A stretch of 12,381 nt of DNA from JAPLJQ01 sp037143735 (GTDB taxonomy: Bacteria; Desulfobacterota; Syntrophia; Syntrophales; UBA2185): contig JBAWYD010000069.1 in assembly GCA_037143735.1 (NCBI GenBank), positions 1-12,381 on the forward strand. The letters run 5' to 3'. The notes under the pieces were generated by a model. That model searched no databases. It saw only the letters and a list, made by a program, of their open reading frames with translations, and had not been told where the DNA came from. Both the position numbers and the translations under genes were made by a program. This document shows positions 1-6,910 of this stretch, in pieces; the first letter of the stretch is position 1, and each line of letters starts with the position of its first letter.

Positions 1-2
1 AT

Positions 3-155
3 ACAGACGAAACACTCGATGACCTCGACGTCACGGATGTGTTCCATCGCTGCCTTGAATCGCATGAAATCCCCGATGATCAGCGCCCGGCGCTTTTGAG
101 CGCTTACCGGGAAATCATCGTTTCAATGAATGAAGCGGACCTGATGGCGGAATAG
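3..155 (+). CDS. sbcD: SbcD nuclease subunit, C-terminal end (partial)
   Basis: An open frame enters from the left edge and stops at TAG 153-155, giving 50 residues that contain DVTDVFHRCLESHEIPDD and end in MNEADLMAE. This resembles the C-terminal tail of SbcD, where a 'VFxxxLe' segment is followed by an acidic helix ending the protein. The call rests mainly on position, because sbcC follows directly on the same strand and the two are normally cotranscribed. SbcD is the Mre11-type manganese phosphodiesterase of the SbcCD complex, which cuts hairpin and protein-blocked DNA ends. The catalytic domain lies outside the window, so the activity cannot be checked. The 188-base gap to sbcC is unusual, since the two genes often overlap or abut. 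Confidence 0.72.
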   Translation, partial: TDETLDDLDVTDVFHRCLESHEIPDDQRPALLSAYREIIVSMNEADLMAE

Positions 156-170
156 TATATCGTTAACCCC

Positions 171-216
171 CTCCCCTCAATCCCCTCCCCTCAATCCCCT
201 CCCGCCCGGGGAGGGG
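171..216. repeat. 14-bp C-rich tandem repeat running into a palindrome
   Basis: The unit CTCCCCTCAATCCC occurs at 171-184 and 185-198 with no mismatch. It runs into an inverted repeat, CCCCTCCC at 196-203 and GGGAGGGG at 209-216, with a 5-base loop. The pair forms a strong GC hairpin in the sbcD-sbcC spacer. It may attenuate or stabilise the dicistronic message, but there is no U-run, so it is not a canonical terminator. It resembles the dispersed C-rich/G-rich intergenic hairpins seen in many deltaproteobacterial genomes. Confidence 0.8.
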
Positions 217-293
217 AAGGAAAAGGAAAGGTGCACGCCCGCCGGGGGAGGGGAAGGAAAAGGAAAGGTGCACACCCGCCGGGGGAGGGGAAG
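211..293. repeat. 37-bp G-rich tandem repeat
   Basis: Two full copies of a 37-base unit start at 211 and 248. Each begins GAGGGGAAGGAAAAGG, continues AAAGGTGCAC and ends in a CCCGCCGGG-type segment. A third, truncated copy (GAGGGGAAG) starts at 285. The two full copies differ visibly at one base in the GTGCAC(G/A)CCC part, so the duplication is recent. The first bases of each unit are also the right arm of the palindrome at 196-216, so the array may have grown from that hairpin by slippage. Confidence 0.85.
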
Positions 294-311
294 TTTCTTG
301 GGAACAAGAAA
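294..311. other. Short hairpin before the sbcC ribosome site
   Basis: TTTCTTG at 294-300 and CAAGAAA at 305-311 form a perfect 7-bp inverted repeat with a GGAA loop. It lies about 20 bases before the AGGAGA ribosome binding site (331-336) of sbcC. It could mark a processing or translation-control point in the sbcD-sbcC transcript. Nothing in the sequence proves a function. Confidence 0.5.
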
Positions 312-343
312 TTTATGAGACGATATGATTAGGAGAAAGCGGT

Positions 344-3300
344 ATGAGGATACTCGGCGTTCGGTTTAAGAACCTGAATTCGCTTGTTGGCGAATGGCAG
401 GTCGATTTCACCCACCCGGATTATTTGTCTGAAGGCATATTTGCCATCACAGGTCCCACCGGATCGGGAAAGACGACCATCATGGACGCAATCTGCCTTG
501 GGCTTTACGGAAGGACGCCCCGGTTGGACAAGGTTACGAAAAACAGCAACGAGATCATGTCGCGCCAGACAGGCGAATGTTTTGCGGAGGTGACATTCGA
601 GACCCGGAAGGGCCGTTATCGTTGTCACTGGAGCCAGCATCGCGCCCGGAGGCGACCGGACAGTGAGCTTCAGCAGGCAAAGCACGAAATAGCAGACGCC
701 GATTCCGAAACGGTACTTGAATCGAAGATAAACCAGGTGGGTGAATTCATCGAGAAGGCCACGGGTATGGATTTCGAGCGCTTCACGCGTTCAATGCTCC
801 TTGCTCAGGGTGGATTCGCGGTCTTTCTCCAGGCCTCCCCTGATAAGCGGGCGCCGATCCTCGAGCAGATTACCGGTACCGAAATTTACAGCCGAATCTC
901 CGTGAAAGTTCACGAGCGCCGCACGGAAGAGAACAACAGACTTGAAATGTTGCAGGCCGAGCTGAAAGGAATCCAGGTTTTAAGTGAAGATGAAGAGAGA
1001 AATCTGGGGACCAGCCTGCAGGACAACCAGGCCCGGGAGTCCGTAATTGCCGGAAAACTGGATGGAATGAACAAGGCCCTGGCCTGGTTAGATGGGATCT
1101 TTTCGCTTGAGAAAGAACTGGTAGAACTGGACAAGAAGCAGCAGGATTTCGAGCAGCGCCGGCAGGAATTCGCGCCGGAATCAAGAAAACTGGAAAAATC
1201 CATGAAGGCCCTCGGTCTTGAAGGCGATTACATCGGCGTGGCTGCTTTGCGCGTCCAGCAGGATCATGAGACAAAGGAAATTGATGATGCAATCGCCGCG
1301 CTGCCGGAAAAGGACGAAACCGCTGCCGTCGCGCTTGCCGCAAAACAGACCGCGGAGCGCCTGTTGAACGAGGCAAGAGCCAGGCAGTCGTCTGAAGCGG
1401 AGGTCATCAAGAGGGTGCGCGACCTGGATACCCGGCTGAGTGAGCAACAAAGACAGCTTGACGAGAAGATGAAAGCGATCGGGGAGATCGAGACGCAGGG
1501 GAAAACCCATAAAAGCCATATCGCCAATAGCGAGCAGACACTGAAGAACGCTCATGATGTCCTGAAGGCCGTCCATGAATACCGGACAAAACATGCCGTT
1601 GATGCATCACTGCTTGCCAATCTCAACGCAATCGAAAAGGGGTTTGCATTGCTTCGCGACAGCGAGACAAAGCATCGAAAGGCGAGTGAATCACTTTCAT
1701 CGGCAGCCGTGAAAAAGGAATCCGCCCTCGCCGCCTGCAGCAAGACAGAGGCCGGGCATGAAAAACTTCGCCGGGAATTTGAGAAAAGTCGAGGAGAACT
1801 CAAAGGCCTGACTGATGAAATCACGGCTATCCTCAAGGGACGTGACCTCGCTCAGTGGCGCATTGAGATGGATACTCTCAAGGACCGCGAGCGTCTTTTG
1901 ATTCAGACAGGTGAAACCATTGAAGGGATTGACAAAACATGCAAAGCGCTGGAAGGCCTGCAAACACGAATTGATGCATTGAGAAAAGAGCATGCAAAGC
2001 TATCGGATGAGATAAAATCCAGCACCGAAAAGAAAGTCCTTCTGGAAAAAGACATTGTCACCCTGGAAATGCAGGTGTCGCTCCTCAGCCGTATCCGTGA
2101 CCTTGAGGAGGAAAGGAAACGACTTGAAGACGGCAAACCATGCCCGCTGTGCGGCGCTACCGATCACCCCTATGCACAGGGGAATGTACCCGTCTTGAAC
2201 GAGGCCGAGGCCGGGCTTACCAAAGCAAAGAAAGAATTCAAAAAGATATCTCAAGTTCTGGGCAAACTGGAAGCCAATCAGGTTCAGACTGCAACGGAAA
2301 TCCAGCATGCTGAAAAAGAGATGGCAGAAAAGAAGGCAACATTAGACGCCGACGAAAAGCGATGCGACGATGCCCTCATGGAATGGGGGACAGATTTTAA
2401 ATCTGTCCCCACACGCTCCGATAAGGTACGTGAAGCGATTGCCGGCGTTCAGGCGAAAATTGCCGGGACATCAGCCATTATCGCCACTGCCGAAGAGAAG
2501 GGCAGAAAGGAAAAGTCGGCGCAAACTGCCCTGGAAAAAATCAGGGAGACATTTGACAACGCGGGAAAGGCGTTACAAGACGCCCGGCATAAACTGGCGA
2601 CGGCCGTTCTTGAGCATGAGCGGCTGATCAAGGATGTCGATGAGCAGGCGGAAGAGACCGGAAAAATTCGTACCGCCGTTCTGAAGGATGTTGAACCCTA
2701 CGGCATCGGCAACATTCCCTTAGATAGTCTCGATACCATATTGAAAGATCTGACCGAGCGCAGAGATACCTGGCGGATGAAGGAGGATGAAAAGAACGCC
2801 CAGGAGAAGAAGATCGGTGAACTGAAAGCCGACATCGAGAAACATAATGCGCTGCTGAGTGCTCTCGAAAAGGATTTGGAGGCAAGACGCAAGAATTGTG
2901 ACGACCTGAAAATAGAGTATGACTCCCTGAGCGCTTCACGCCGGGGAATTTTCGGTGAGAAGAATGTTGATCAGGAGGAAAAGCGGCTGGCGGAAGCCGT
3001 GGATAAGGCGGGTAAAGCCCTGGAAAAGGCCCGCGATGGCTATGGGCAAATTGAGAAAGAAATCAGCGCCCTGAAGGAAAAGATCGCTTCATTGCAAGTA
3101 AAAACGGGCCATCGGGCCAAGGAACTGGCACAGGCGGAAGAGAACCTGATGGAGCGGATCAAAAGGACGGGATTCGCAGACGAGGCAGACTACCTGTCAT
3201 CACGCCTGAGCGAAGAAGAGCGGGAGTTACTGGCTGAAAAGGAGCAAGCCATGCTCAAGGAAAAAACGGAACTTGACGCCCGCCGTCGGGACAGGTCGGA

Positions 3301-4018
3301 GATCTTTGCCTCGGAGCGCGAGAAAAACCTGACCGATCAATCCGCTGAGACGCTGAAGGAAAACAGCCTCGTTTGTGACGCCGAATTGAAACAACTAAGA
3401 CTCAATGTCGGCGGTATCGTCAAAAGTCTATCCGACAATGAAAAGCAGAGGCGCAACCAGCAGGAACGCCTGAAGACCATCGACGTTCAGAAAAAGGAAT
3501 GCGTCCGCTGGAATGAGCTGCATCAGCTCATCGGCTCGGCGGATGGGAAAAAGTTCCGAAATTTTGCCCAAGGCCTGACGTTCGAGATGATGATAGCACA
3601 TGCCAACCGTCAGCTTCAGAAGATGACGGATCGCTATCTCCTCATCCGGGACGCCGCGCAGCCCCTGGAGCTGAATGTCATCGACAACTACCAGGCAGGC
3701 GAGATCCGCTCCACAAAGAATCTCTCCGGCGGCGAAAGCTTTATTGTGAGCCTCGCCCTGGCGCTCGGTCTTTCTCAGATGGCCAGCCGGAACGTACGGG
3801 TTGATTCGCTCTTTCTTGATGAAGGATTCGGCACCCTCGACGAAGATGCCCTCGAAACGGCTCTGGAAACTCTTGCGGGACTACAGCAGGACGGCAAACT
3901 CATCGGCGTTATATCTCATGTGACGGCACTCAAGGAGCGCATCGGCACGCAGATACAGGTCATCCCGGAGACAGGCGGGCGCAGCAGCCTGTCCGGTCCA
4001 GGCTGCCGGAGGATTTGA
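344..4018 (+). CDS. sbcC: Exonuclease subunit SbcC (ABC/SMC-like ATPase)
   Basis: SbcC is the ATPase subunit of the SbcCD nuclease (Rad50 homologue), which tethers DNA ends and drives SbcD cleavage of hairpins and blocked ends. The start is ATG 344, with AGGAGA at 331-336 and a 7-base spacing. The N-terminal ABC half has a Walker A GPTGSGKT at residues 37-44 and a Q-loop around Q155 (LLAQGGF). Two long charged coiled coils flank a zinc hook CPLC at 600-603. The C-terminal half has the ABC signature LSGGES at 1127-1132 and a Walker B SLFLDEGFGTLDEDA with D1159 and E1160. At 1224 residues it is on the long side of the usual range but intact. The coding sequence contains a 25-base palindrome that encodes part of residues 681-689 (see separate entry). 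It follows sbcD, in an operon interrupted by repeats. The hook, signature and Walker motifs make the assignment near certain. Confidence 0.97.
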   Translation: MRILGVRFKNLNSLVGEWQVDFTHPDYLSEGIFAITGPTGSGKTTIMDAICLGLYGRTPRLDKVTKNSNEIMSRQTGECFAEVTFETRKGRYRCHWSQHRARRRPDSELQQAKHEIADADSETVLESKINQVGEFIEKATGMDFERFTRSMLLAQGGFAVFLQASPDKRAPILEQITGTEIYSRISVKVHERRTEENNRLEMLQAELKGIQVLSEDEERNLGTSLQDNQARESVIAGKLDGMNKALAWLDGIFSLEKELVELDKKQQDFEQRRQEFAPESRKLEKSMKALGLEGDYIGVAALRVQQDHETKEIDDAIAALPEKDETAAVALAAKQTAERLLNEARARQSSEAEVIKRVRDLDTRLSEQQRQLDEKMKAIGEIETQGKTHKSHIANSEQTLKNAHDVLKAVHEYRTKHAVDASLLANLNAIEKGFALLRDSETKHRKASESLSSAAVKKESALAACSKTEAGHEKLRREFEKSRGELKGLTDEITAILKGRDLAQWRIEMDTLKDRERLLIQTGETIEGIDKTCKALEGLQTRIDALRKEHAKLSDEIKSSTEKKVLLEKDIVTLEMQVSLLSRIRDLEEERKRLEDGKPCPLCGATDHPYAQGNVPVLNEAEAGLTKAKKEFKKISQVLGKLEANQVQTATEIQHAEKEMAEKKATLDADEKRCDDALMEWGTDFKSVPTRSDKVREAIAGVQAKIAGTSAIIATAEEKGRKEKSAQTALEKIRETFDNAGKALQDARHKLATAVLEHERLIKDVDEQAEETGKIRTAVLKDVEPYGIGNIPLDSLDTILKDLTERRDTWRMKEDEKNAQEKKIGELKADIEKHNALLSALEKDLEARRKNCDDLKIEYDSLSASRRGIFGEKNVDQEEKRLAEAVDKAGKALEKARDGYGQIEKEISALKEKIASLQVKTGHRAKELAQAEENLMERIKRTGFADEADYLSSRLSEEERELLAEKEQAMLKEKTELDARRRDRSEIFASEREKNLTDQSAETLKENSLVCDAELKQLRLNVGGIVKSLSDNEKQRRNQQERLKTIDVQKKECVRWNELHQLIGSADGKKFRNFAQGLTFEMMIAHANRQLQKMTDRYLLIRDAAQPLELNVIDNYQAGEIRSTKNLSGGESFIVSLALALGLSQMASRNVRVDSLFLDEGFGTLDEDALETALETLAGLQQDGKLIGVISHVTALKERIGTQIQVIPETGGRSSLSGPGCRRI
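2386..2410. repeat. REP-like palindrome embedded in frame in sbcC
   Basis: GGGGACAGATTT (2386-2397), a single T, and AAATCTGTCCCC (2399-2410) form a perfect 12-bp inverted repeat. It lies inside the second coiled-coil arm, after the zinc hook. It is read as GTDFKSVP, giving a Gly- and Pro-bearing stretch within a strongly heptad-like region. The same type of GGGGACAG...CTGTCCCC palindrome is familiar as a dispersed intergenic repeat in deltaproteobacterial genomes, where such elements go with REP-associated IS200-type transposases. That familiarity is from memory, not from a search. The reading frame is kept. Confidence 0.75.
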
Positions 4019-4032
4019 ATGTACTGATCCTA

Positions 4033-4052
4033 TGGGGACAACCTGGGGATAG
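4033..4052. repeat. TGGGGA-type direct repeat, copy 1
   Basis: TGGGGACAACCTGGGGATAG here resembles TGGGGATAGTTTGGGGATAG at 7084-7103, with 16 of 20 positions identical. Each copy is itself two TGGGGA blocks 11 bases apart. Both copies are intergenic and close to other repeats: a REP doublet here, and selC fragments near the second. The origin is unknown. They could be leftovers of a mobile element. Confidence 0.5.
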
Positions 4053-4081
4053 AACTACAAAGATAAAAACTCAATGAAACA

Positions 4082-4143
4082 CCCCGCCGCAAGCAGCGGG
4101 GTATCTCCGGGAGGTATCATTTTATTCGCCGCAAGCAGCGGGG
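4082..4143. repeat. REP-like hairpin doublet
   Basis: The 16-base core GCCGCAAGCAGCGGGG occurs at 4086-4101 and again at 4128-4143, 42 bases apart in direct orientation. In copy 1 the flanks complete a hairpin, CCCCGC (4082-4087) pairing with GCGGGG (4096-4101), extended by an A-T pair. In copy 2 the left flank is ATTCGC, which pairs with GC and AAT of the right flank across a bulge. Each stem and its flank vary together, which points to selection for folding. The doublet layout is typical of REP/BIME elements. It lies 64 bases after the sbcC stop, and the first hairpin could also shield the sbcC message 3' end. Confidence 0.75.
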
Positions 4144-4195
4144 AATTCGACCCAGAGAGATTAATACATATTTAAAGTGTGGCTTTATATTTGTC

Positions 4196-4224
4196 TTGAC
4201 AGTCTGTCGATGAGCTGCTAATTA
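4196..4224 (+). promoter_or_regulatory. Sigma70-like promoter for the COG1373 ATPase
   Basis: A perfect -35 box TTGACA at 4196-4201 is followed, after 17 bases, by TAATTA at 4219-4224, a weak -10 match. A start of transcription about 7 bases further falls at 4231-4232, which is the ATG itself. No Shine-Dalgarno sequence precedes that ATG. If this promoter is used, the mRNA is leaderless. Confidence 0.4.
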
Positions 4225-4231
4225 ACCTGAC

Positions 4232-5428
4232 ATGAAATACATTCCACGCAATATCGAAACGATTCTTCGGGATCGGCTGGCCTCCTTTCCGAGTGTCGTC
4301 GTGTCCGGTCCCCGCCAGTCGGGAAAATCGACACTCCTCACGCACACGCTTCCCGATTATGCATACCTGACCCTCGACGATCCCATCACCAGGGAACGAG
4401 CCCTGTCCGACCCCCGCTTTTTCCTCGACACGGCAGGGGAAAAGGTCATCATCGACGAAATTCAGCGGGCGCCGCAATTACTCTCCTACGTAAAAATGAA
4501 TATCGACCTCCGCCGGGACCTGCGGGGGATTTATGTTTTCACCGGATCCCAGCAGTTTAACTTGATCCGCGATTTGAGCGATTCCCTGGCCGGTCGGATA
4601 GCCCTGCTGGACCTTTTGCCCTTTTCTGTCTCGGAGAGGAACAAGGCTCTCGGTTCGCGCACGGCGCTCCAGGATTTCATTCACGCCGCGCTCCGGGGCT
4701 CCTACCCGGAGCTTGTCGTCTCGCCGGCGCTCGACCCTTCGGCCTGGTACGGCTCGTATATCCAGACCTATCTCGAACGGGATGTCCGCAGTCTTTATAA
4801 TATAGGCAATCTTAGGGATTTTCAGCGTTTTATCCAGCTCCTGGCAGCGCGGTGCGCCCAGGTGTTGAATCTTTCCACTTTTTCCCGCGACCTGGGGGTC
4901 AGTGTCCCGACCGTGAAAAGCTGGCTGTCCGTCCTGGAAGCAGGCCGGATCATTTATTTGCTTCCGCCATATCACAGCAATCTCGGCAAGCGGATCACCA
5001 AAGCACCAAAGCTTTATTTCCTCGATATCGGTCTGGTCTGCTACCTGACGGGCATCAAAGACGAGGATCATTTGCTAAAGGGTCCTCTAAGCGGCGCCCT
5101 TTTTGAAAATTTCTGTGTCCAGGAAACAGTCAAGATGTTTTTCCACCAGGGACGGCGGCCCAATCTTTATTTCCTGCGGACCCAGAATCAGCTTGAAGTC
5201 GACCTGTTGATCGAAGAGTCCTTCCAGACGCTCATCCCCGTGGGATTCAAGATGACGAAAACACCGACTCCGGCAATGGGAGCGGCAATCGGGCGATTTC
5301 GGAAACTCTTTGCCGGCTGGAACATCAAGCCGGGGATGATCGTATCCCTCGTGGATCAATCCGTTTCCCTGAGCGACGGCCTCTCCGCGACTACACTCCC
5401 AGACTATCTGTCCACGTTGGAGATTTAA
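4232..5428 (+). CDS. COG1373-type AAA+ ATPase with DUF4143 domain
   Basis: This is a 398-residue P-loop ATPase of the widespread AAA_14/DUF4143 family, whose cellular role is not established. The opening MKYIPR is the usual start of the family and supports ATG 4232 despite the missing ribosome site. The AAA part has Walker A GPRQSGKS at residues 26-33, a following YLTLDDP segment, Walker B VIIDEIQRAP with D75 and E76, and a sensor-like FTGSQQ near residue 103. The DUF4143 part begins around YLERDVRSLYNIGNL and carries a winged-helix-like DLGVSVPTVKSWLSVLEAG, then KLYFLDIGL. The C-terminus has LFENF...LYFLRTQNQLEVDLLI, an E-VDLL pattern reminiscent of PD-(D/E)XK folds. Members are common in accessory regions and are sometimes discussed beside toxin or defence genes. 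Here it is alone, between REP hairpins and AT-rich DNA. Confidence 0.93.
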   Translation: MKYIPRNIETILRDRLASFPSVVVSGPRQSGKSTLLTHTLPDYAYLTLDDPITRERALSDPRFFLDTAGEKVIIDEIQRAPQLLSYVKMNIDLRRDLRGIYVFTGSQQFNLIRDLSDSLAGRIALLDLLPFSVSERNKALGSRTALQDFIHAALRGSYPELVVSPALDPSAWYGSYIQTYLERDVRSLYNIGNLRDFQRFIQLLAARCAQVLNLSTFSRDLGVSVPTVKSWLSVLEAGRIIYLLPPYHSNLGKRITKAPKLYFLDIGLVCYLTGIKDEDHLLKGPLSGALFENFCVQETVKMFFHQGRRPNLYFLRTQNQLEVDLLIEESFQTLIPVGFKMTKTPTPAMGAAIGRFRKLFAGWNIKPGMIVSLVDQSVSLSDGLSATTLPDYLSTLEI

Positions 5429-5440
5429 GACAATGAGACA

Positions 5441-5472
5441 TGGGGAGAGGGTTCCAAAGACCCCTCTCCCCA
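5441..5472. other. 11-bp stem hairpin after the ATPase gene
   Basis: TGGGGAGAGGG at 5441-5451 pairs perfectly with CCCTCTCCCCA at 5462-5472 across a 10-base loop. It starts 12 bases after the ATPase stop. The plus-strand continuation is AAAAGAAAA, not a U-run, so it is not a classical intrinsic terminator in either direction. It may still protect the 3' end of the ATPase message. Its G-rich/C-rich composition resembles the hairpin between sbcD and sbcC. Confidence 0.6.
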
Positions 5473-5523
5473 AAAGAAAAGATGGTATTGGAAGATATTA
5501 ACTTTTCACATAAATTATACGCT

Positions 5524-5736
5524 TTATTTCAGTATATATCCTTGAGCTTGCATGCAGTCACTTATGCATACCCCCGCCGTAATGGGGTTGCTGTGCTTAT
5601 CGTAGTAACCGCATTTTTGTCGACAATCCAATTCCAGGGATAGTGGAGCTTGTTTGCCATATGTGTCCTTGTATGTTGCACACCCCAACAGCATCAAGCA
5701 AAGCAAACAGAGTAGTAACATTTTTTTCATTTTCAT
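5524..5736 (-). CDS. Small lipoprotein with paired CxxxC motifs
   Basis: This is a 70-residue predicted lipoprotein of unrecognised family. The basic start MKMKK is followed by a leucine-rich core and a lipobox LLGC, giving a mature protein that begins at C19. The mature part of about 50 residues has four further cysteines as two CxxxC pairs, C38/C42 and C57/C61, with 14 residues between the pairs. That spacing would allow two disulfides in a helical hairpin or a metal site. The start is ATG at 5734-5736 with GGAGAA (complement of 5743-5748) six bases upstream; a second ATG two codons later is possible. It lies downstream of the 266-residue lipoprotein on the same strand but is separated from it by a terminator, so it is probably transcribed on its own. 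Small size and AT-rich composition leave some doubt. Confidence 0.72.
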   Translation of the reverse strand: MKMKKMLLLCLLCLMLLGCATYKDTYGKQAPLSLELDCRQKCGYYDKHSNPITAGVCISDCMQAQGYILK

Positions 5737-5770
5737 CTACTGTTCTCCGTTAATCATGTTCACTGATCTA

Positions 5771-5848
5771 TAAAACACAAAACCCCACACTCTTTGATGA
5801 GAAACGGGGTTTCGCTTGTTAGTCCATAACAGTCATCATTCAATGTTA
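5771..5848 (-). repeat. Terminator-bearing repeat, copy A
   Basis: On the minus strand this runs from the TAA stop of the 266-residue lipoprotein through a TATGGACT block and the terminator hairpin to a TTTTGTGTTTT tail. It matches 6715-6793 over nearly its whole length, by eye at about four of five positions. Shared blocks include TAACATTGA, TATGGACT, GAAACCCCGT and GGGGTTTT. The match begins at the stop codon and does not continue into coding sequence. Confidence 0.7.
5779..5812 (-). terminator. Rho-independent terminator of the 266-aa lipoprotein gene
   Basis: AAACCCC at 5806-5812 (minus sense) pairs with GGGGTTT at 5780-5786 across a 19-base loop, and the minus-strand continuation is rich in T (TTTTGTGTTTTAT). 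It begins 34 bases after the lipoprotein stop codon at 5846. The loop is longer than usual, but further pairing in it is possible. Confidence 0.75.
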
Positions 5849-6646
5849 CTTTTGGGGAGTTTCGTTTGGATATACGACCTCCAATAACCGTCTATTCAGT
5901 TTTCTTATTTTGGCCTGCTGATCAAAACTTAATCCAATAAATTTAGCTGAAGCGTCCCTGTAAATAACGGTCTGATTCTTAAGCTCATTTATATCAGGAG
6001 GTAATGAAACTTCGCTGCCCTTTTTGGGAAGTTTATCTTTGGTAGAAAGTTTATTGAATAAGTCAGTAACTTCTAAAATCTCGTTTAATCTTGTGATGGT
6101 GTTGTCTGGTTCCCTGGATTGAATTTCATACTTATCAGCATTGATCGCAGCACATAGTTTTTCCACTGTTAGAGGGGGTTTGAATTCATCGATATTAAAA
6201 CCGATTGTATCGGCAGTGCCCTTGGGGTTCAAGAGAACGCTTACCTGTTCGGGGTCAAAATGCCACATGGCTCCTGATGCTGGATCAACAATCAGCCAAC
6301 CTATCAAGCCATACAATAAAAAACCAAGATTTCCCGCACTGTACCAAGCAGTGGCGTCACTTTCTAAATTGACTTCTTTTTTGTCATACCCTTCCTTCTC
6401 GAACGTTACATTATATTTTGCGTATTTAAAGTATCCGGCACTTTTCGGCAGCAAGACCACTTGTGGCGTCTTAATATTGGCCGCCATAACATTTCCGTTT
6501 CTTAAATCAATAACTGTCAGTTTAGCATCAGCTGGTTCGCTTTTAAAATATATGCCTTGAGGACCACCTCCCTTAATGATCGTTGCACAACCAGAAAAAA
6601 AGAATAGGACGAAAAAGATAGCTAAAATCCGAATGTAAATTTTCAT
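5846..6646 (-). CDS. Lipoprotein with PEGA-like domain
   Basis: This is a 266-residue predicted lipoprotein of unknown function. The signal peptide MKIYIRILAIFFVLFFF ends in the lipobox SGC, with the acylated cysteine at C20. Residues about 30-105 look like a PEGA-type beta fold (IYFKSEPADAKLTVID, then YNVTFEKEGYDKKEVNL). They are followed by a glycine-rich hydrophobic stretch near 105-130 (GNLGFLLYGLIGWLIVDPASGAMW) that occurs in many envelope lipoproteins of this kind. The C-terminal 120 residues are polar and unassigned. The start codon at 6644-6646 has a strong ribosome site, AAGGGAGA (complement of 6652-6659). The gene ends in its own terminator. Its AT-rich codon use differs from sbcC and from the oxidoreductases to the right. 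An envelope role is likely; a specific role cannot be given. Confidence 0.85.
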   Translation of the reverse strand: MKIYIRILAIFFVLFFFSGCATIIKGGGPQGIYFKSEPADAKLTVIDLRNGNVMAANIKTPQVVLLPKSAGYFKYAKYNVTFEKEGYDKKEVNLESDATAWYSAGNLGFLLYGLIGWLIVDPASGAMWHFDPEQVSVLLNPKGTADTIGFNIDEFKPPLTVEKLCAAINADKYEIQSREPDNTITRLNEILEVTDLFNKLSTKDKLPKKGSEVSLPPDINELKNQTVIYRDASAKFIGLSFDQQAKIRKLNRRLLEVVYPNETPQK

Positions 6647-6714
6647 TATGCTCTCCCTTTGAATTTTATATTATTAAAAAACAAACCAAATTCGTAACCA
6701 TCGCAGCTTACTAC

Positions 6715-6793
6715 CTAAAAAACATAAAACCCCGCACTCTGTTGAGACACGGGGTTTCAATAATCAGTCCATAGCATCCCTCAATCAATGTTA
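6715..6793 (-). repeat. Terminator-bearing repeat, copy B (orphan)
   Basis: This is the second copy of the 5771-5848 sequence, in the same orientation. It contains TAACATTGA, TATGGACT, the hairpin and a TTTTATGTTTTTT tail. Here the TAA is preceded on the minus strand by AT-rich DNA with no long frame, so no gene uses this end. It is best explained as the 3' end left after loss of a paralogue of the 266-residue lipoprotein gene. Confidence 0.65.
6727..6757 (-). terminator. Orphan rho-independent terminator
   Basis: AAACCCCG (complement of 6750-6757) pairs with CGGGGTTT (complement of 6727-6734) across a 15-base loop, followed on the minus strand by TTTTATGTTTTTT. This is a better stem and tail than the terminator at 5779-5812. 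No minus-strand gene lies upstream of it within the window. It insulates the 266-residue lipoprotein gene from incoming transcription. Confidence 0.75.
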
Positions 6794-6910
6794 AGGGTTT
6801 ATATCTGACAAAAAACGATTTTTTCTCTTACGCTATGAGATTTCATATTTTAATAAGAGATATAAATCAAGCATTTTTAAACTTTTTATAAATACTTATA
6901 GCAGGACGCT

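Noticed and set aside
171..293. Possible CRISPR array from regular repeats
   Set aside because: The repeats are directly adjacent with no unique spacers, there are only two to three units, and no cas gene is nearby.
4082..4143. Two-repeat CRISPR from the GCCGCAAGCAGCGGGG copies
   Set aside because: There are only two copies, the core is short at 16 bases, and the flanks pair with the core in each copy, as expected for REP hairpins.
4478..5071. 197-codon minus-strand frame within the ATPase
   Set aside because: It is a shadow of the well-supported plus-strand DUF4143 gene, with no domain of its own.
5440..5643. 67-codon plus-strand frame after the ATPase
   Set aside because: It starts in the hairpin, lacks a ribosome site and is antisense to the small lipoprotein, which has a signal peptide and a ribosome site.
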